A DNA stretch of 64,000 nucleotides. It comes from JAICNG01 sp035249985 (GTDB taxonomy: Bacteria; Gemmatimonadota; Gemmatimonadetes; Gemmatimonadales; Gemmatimonadaceae). How positions within the stretch are numbered: position 1 is the first letter of the stretch; each line of letters starts with the position of its first letter. The notes beneath the pieces were generated by a model. The model was given only the letters and a program-made list of their open reading frames with translations, did no database searches and had not been told where the DNA came from. Of the stretch, positions 63,712 through 64,000 are shown one piece after another. A program made the translations under genes and the position numbers. The stretch lies in NCBI GenBank assembly GCA_035249985.1, contig DATFFP010000103.1, positions 28,800-92,799 of the forward strand. Reading direction: 5' to 3'.

Positions 63712-64000
63712 TGGCCGCCGCGAATGCGAGCGCGCCAGTGGGCGTCTTCGACTCGGGCATCGGTGGCCTCACCGTCGTGCGCGAGATCATGCGCCAGCTG
63801 CCTGACGAGCGCATTATCTACTTCGGGGACACGGCGCGCGTCCCGTACGGGCCCAAGAGCCCGGATACCGTGCGGCGCTACGCCCGCGAGATCGTGACCT
63901 GGCTGCAGCACCAGGGTGTGAAGGCGATCGTCGTCGCATGCAACACGGCGACGGCGCACGCACTCGAGACGCTGACGCAGGAATTCGACTTTCCCATCAT
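63708..64000 (+). CDS. murI: Glutamate racemase, 5' part
   Basis: The window ends within the gene. VFDSGIGGLTVV, YFGDTARVPYG and VVACNTATAHAL (first catalytic Cys) are clear. It makes D-glutamate for peptidoglycan. The start may be ATG 63705, GTG 63708 or ATG 63711; I give 63708, which overlaps the previous stop. Confidence 0.92.
   Translation, partial: MMAAANASAPVGVFDSGIGGLTVVREIMRQLPDERIIYFGDTARVPYGPKSPDTVRRYAREIVTWLQHQGVKAIVVACNTATAHALETLTQEFDFPI

Overview
The window is a GC-rich bacterial chromosome segment carrying about 60 densely packed genes, mostly in operons joined by ATGA/GTGA stop-start overlaps and often starting with GTG or TTG. Everything recognisable is chromosomal housekeeping. 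I see no insertion sequence, prophage, CRISPR array or plasmid gene. The gene content (GatCAB, SecDF, a Bat operon, CIRCE-controlled groESL, BshA, minor pilins, a Sec-decoding locus) and the recurrent GTTAGGC/GCCTAAC word suggest a Gemmatimonadota-like bacterium. That assignment is inference from gene content and composition; no rRNA is present to confirm it.

Layout. 1-4757 (minus strand): a four-gene type IV minor-pilin operon, then an OmpA-family lipoprotein with a DUF4398 lipoprotein partner. 4876-9231 (plus): pyrR-pyrB-pyrC, a class II aldolase and a zinc-ribbon protein, facing rpsT across a shared bidirectional terminator. 9612-14000: site-2 protease, scpA, scpB, rluB-type pseudouridine synthase and an unknown Rossmann protein. 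14103-21807: MoxR-DUF58-Bat operon with fused BatB/C and BatD/E. 21839-28812: mutL, miaA, bshA, a UbiA-family gene, uppP, birA, coaX. 28861-31149: groES-groEL under a perfect CIRCE operator. 31148-34969 (minus): roadblock protein, CheY-like receiver, sugar nucleotidyltransferases and a WalJ-like metallo-hydrolase. 35036-43532 (plus): lipoprotein, serS, histidine kinase, UvrD/PcrA helicase, gatCAB. 43502-45887 (minus): phospholipase C-like protein, two small membrane-associated proteins, a P-II-like protein. 46170-48162: murA (active-site Asp) and pgeF. 48420-56013: rimP-nusA-ylxQ-infB-DUF503-rbfA-truB-ribF, the translation and RNA-maturation cluster. 56058-64000: secD-secF, tatD, fhs, ridA, selD read through an in-frame UGA, selC (tRNA-Sec), a small membrane protein and the start of murI.

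Two observations stand out. First, at least seven gene boundaries carry hairpins whose arms are built of degenerate tandem words of 7 or 9 bases. Each locus has its own word, but the architecture is shared. They lie directly after stop codons or between operon genes (13994, 29282, 31053, 45936, 48260, 53714, 59548). Second, selD contains a selenocysteine codon that an ordinary gene caller would treat as a stop or start truncation, and the tRNA-Sec gene follows it 4 bases after its stop codon.

Most promoters I could recognise have TTGAC-type -35 boxes 16-18 bases from a -10 box of the form TANCTT rather than TATAAT. Several face each other back to back (9569/9612 and 34994/35036).
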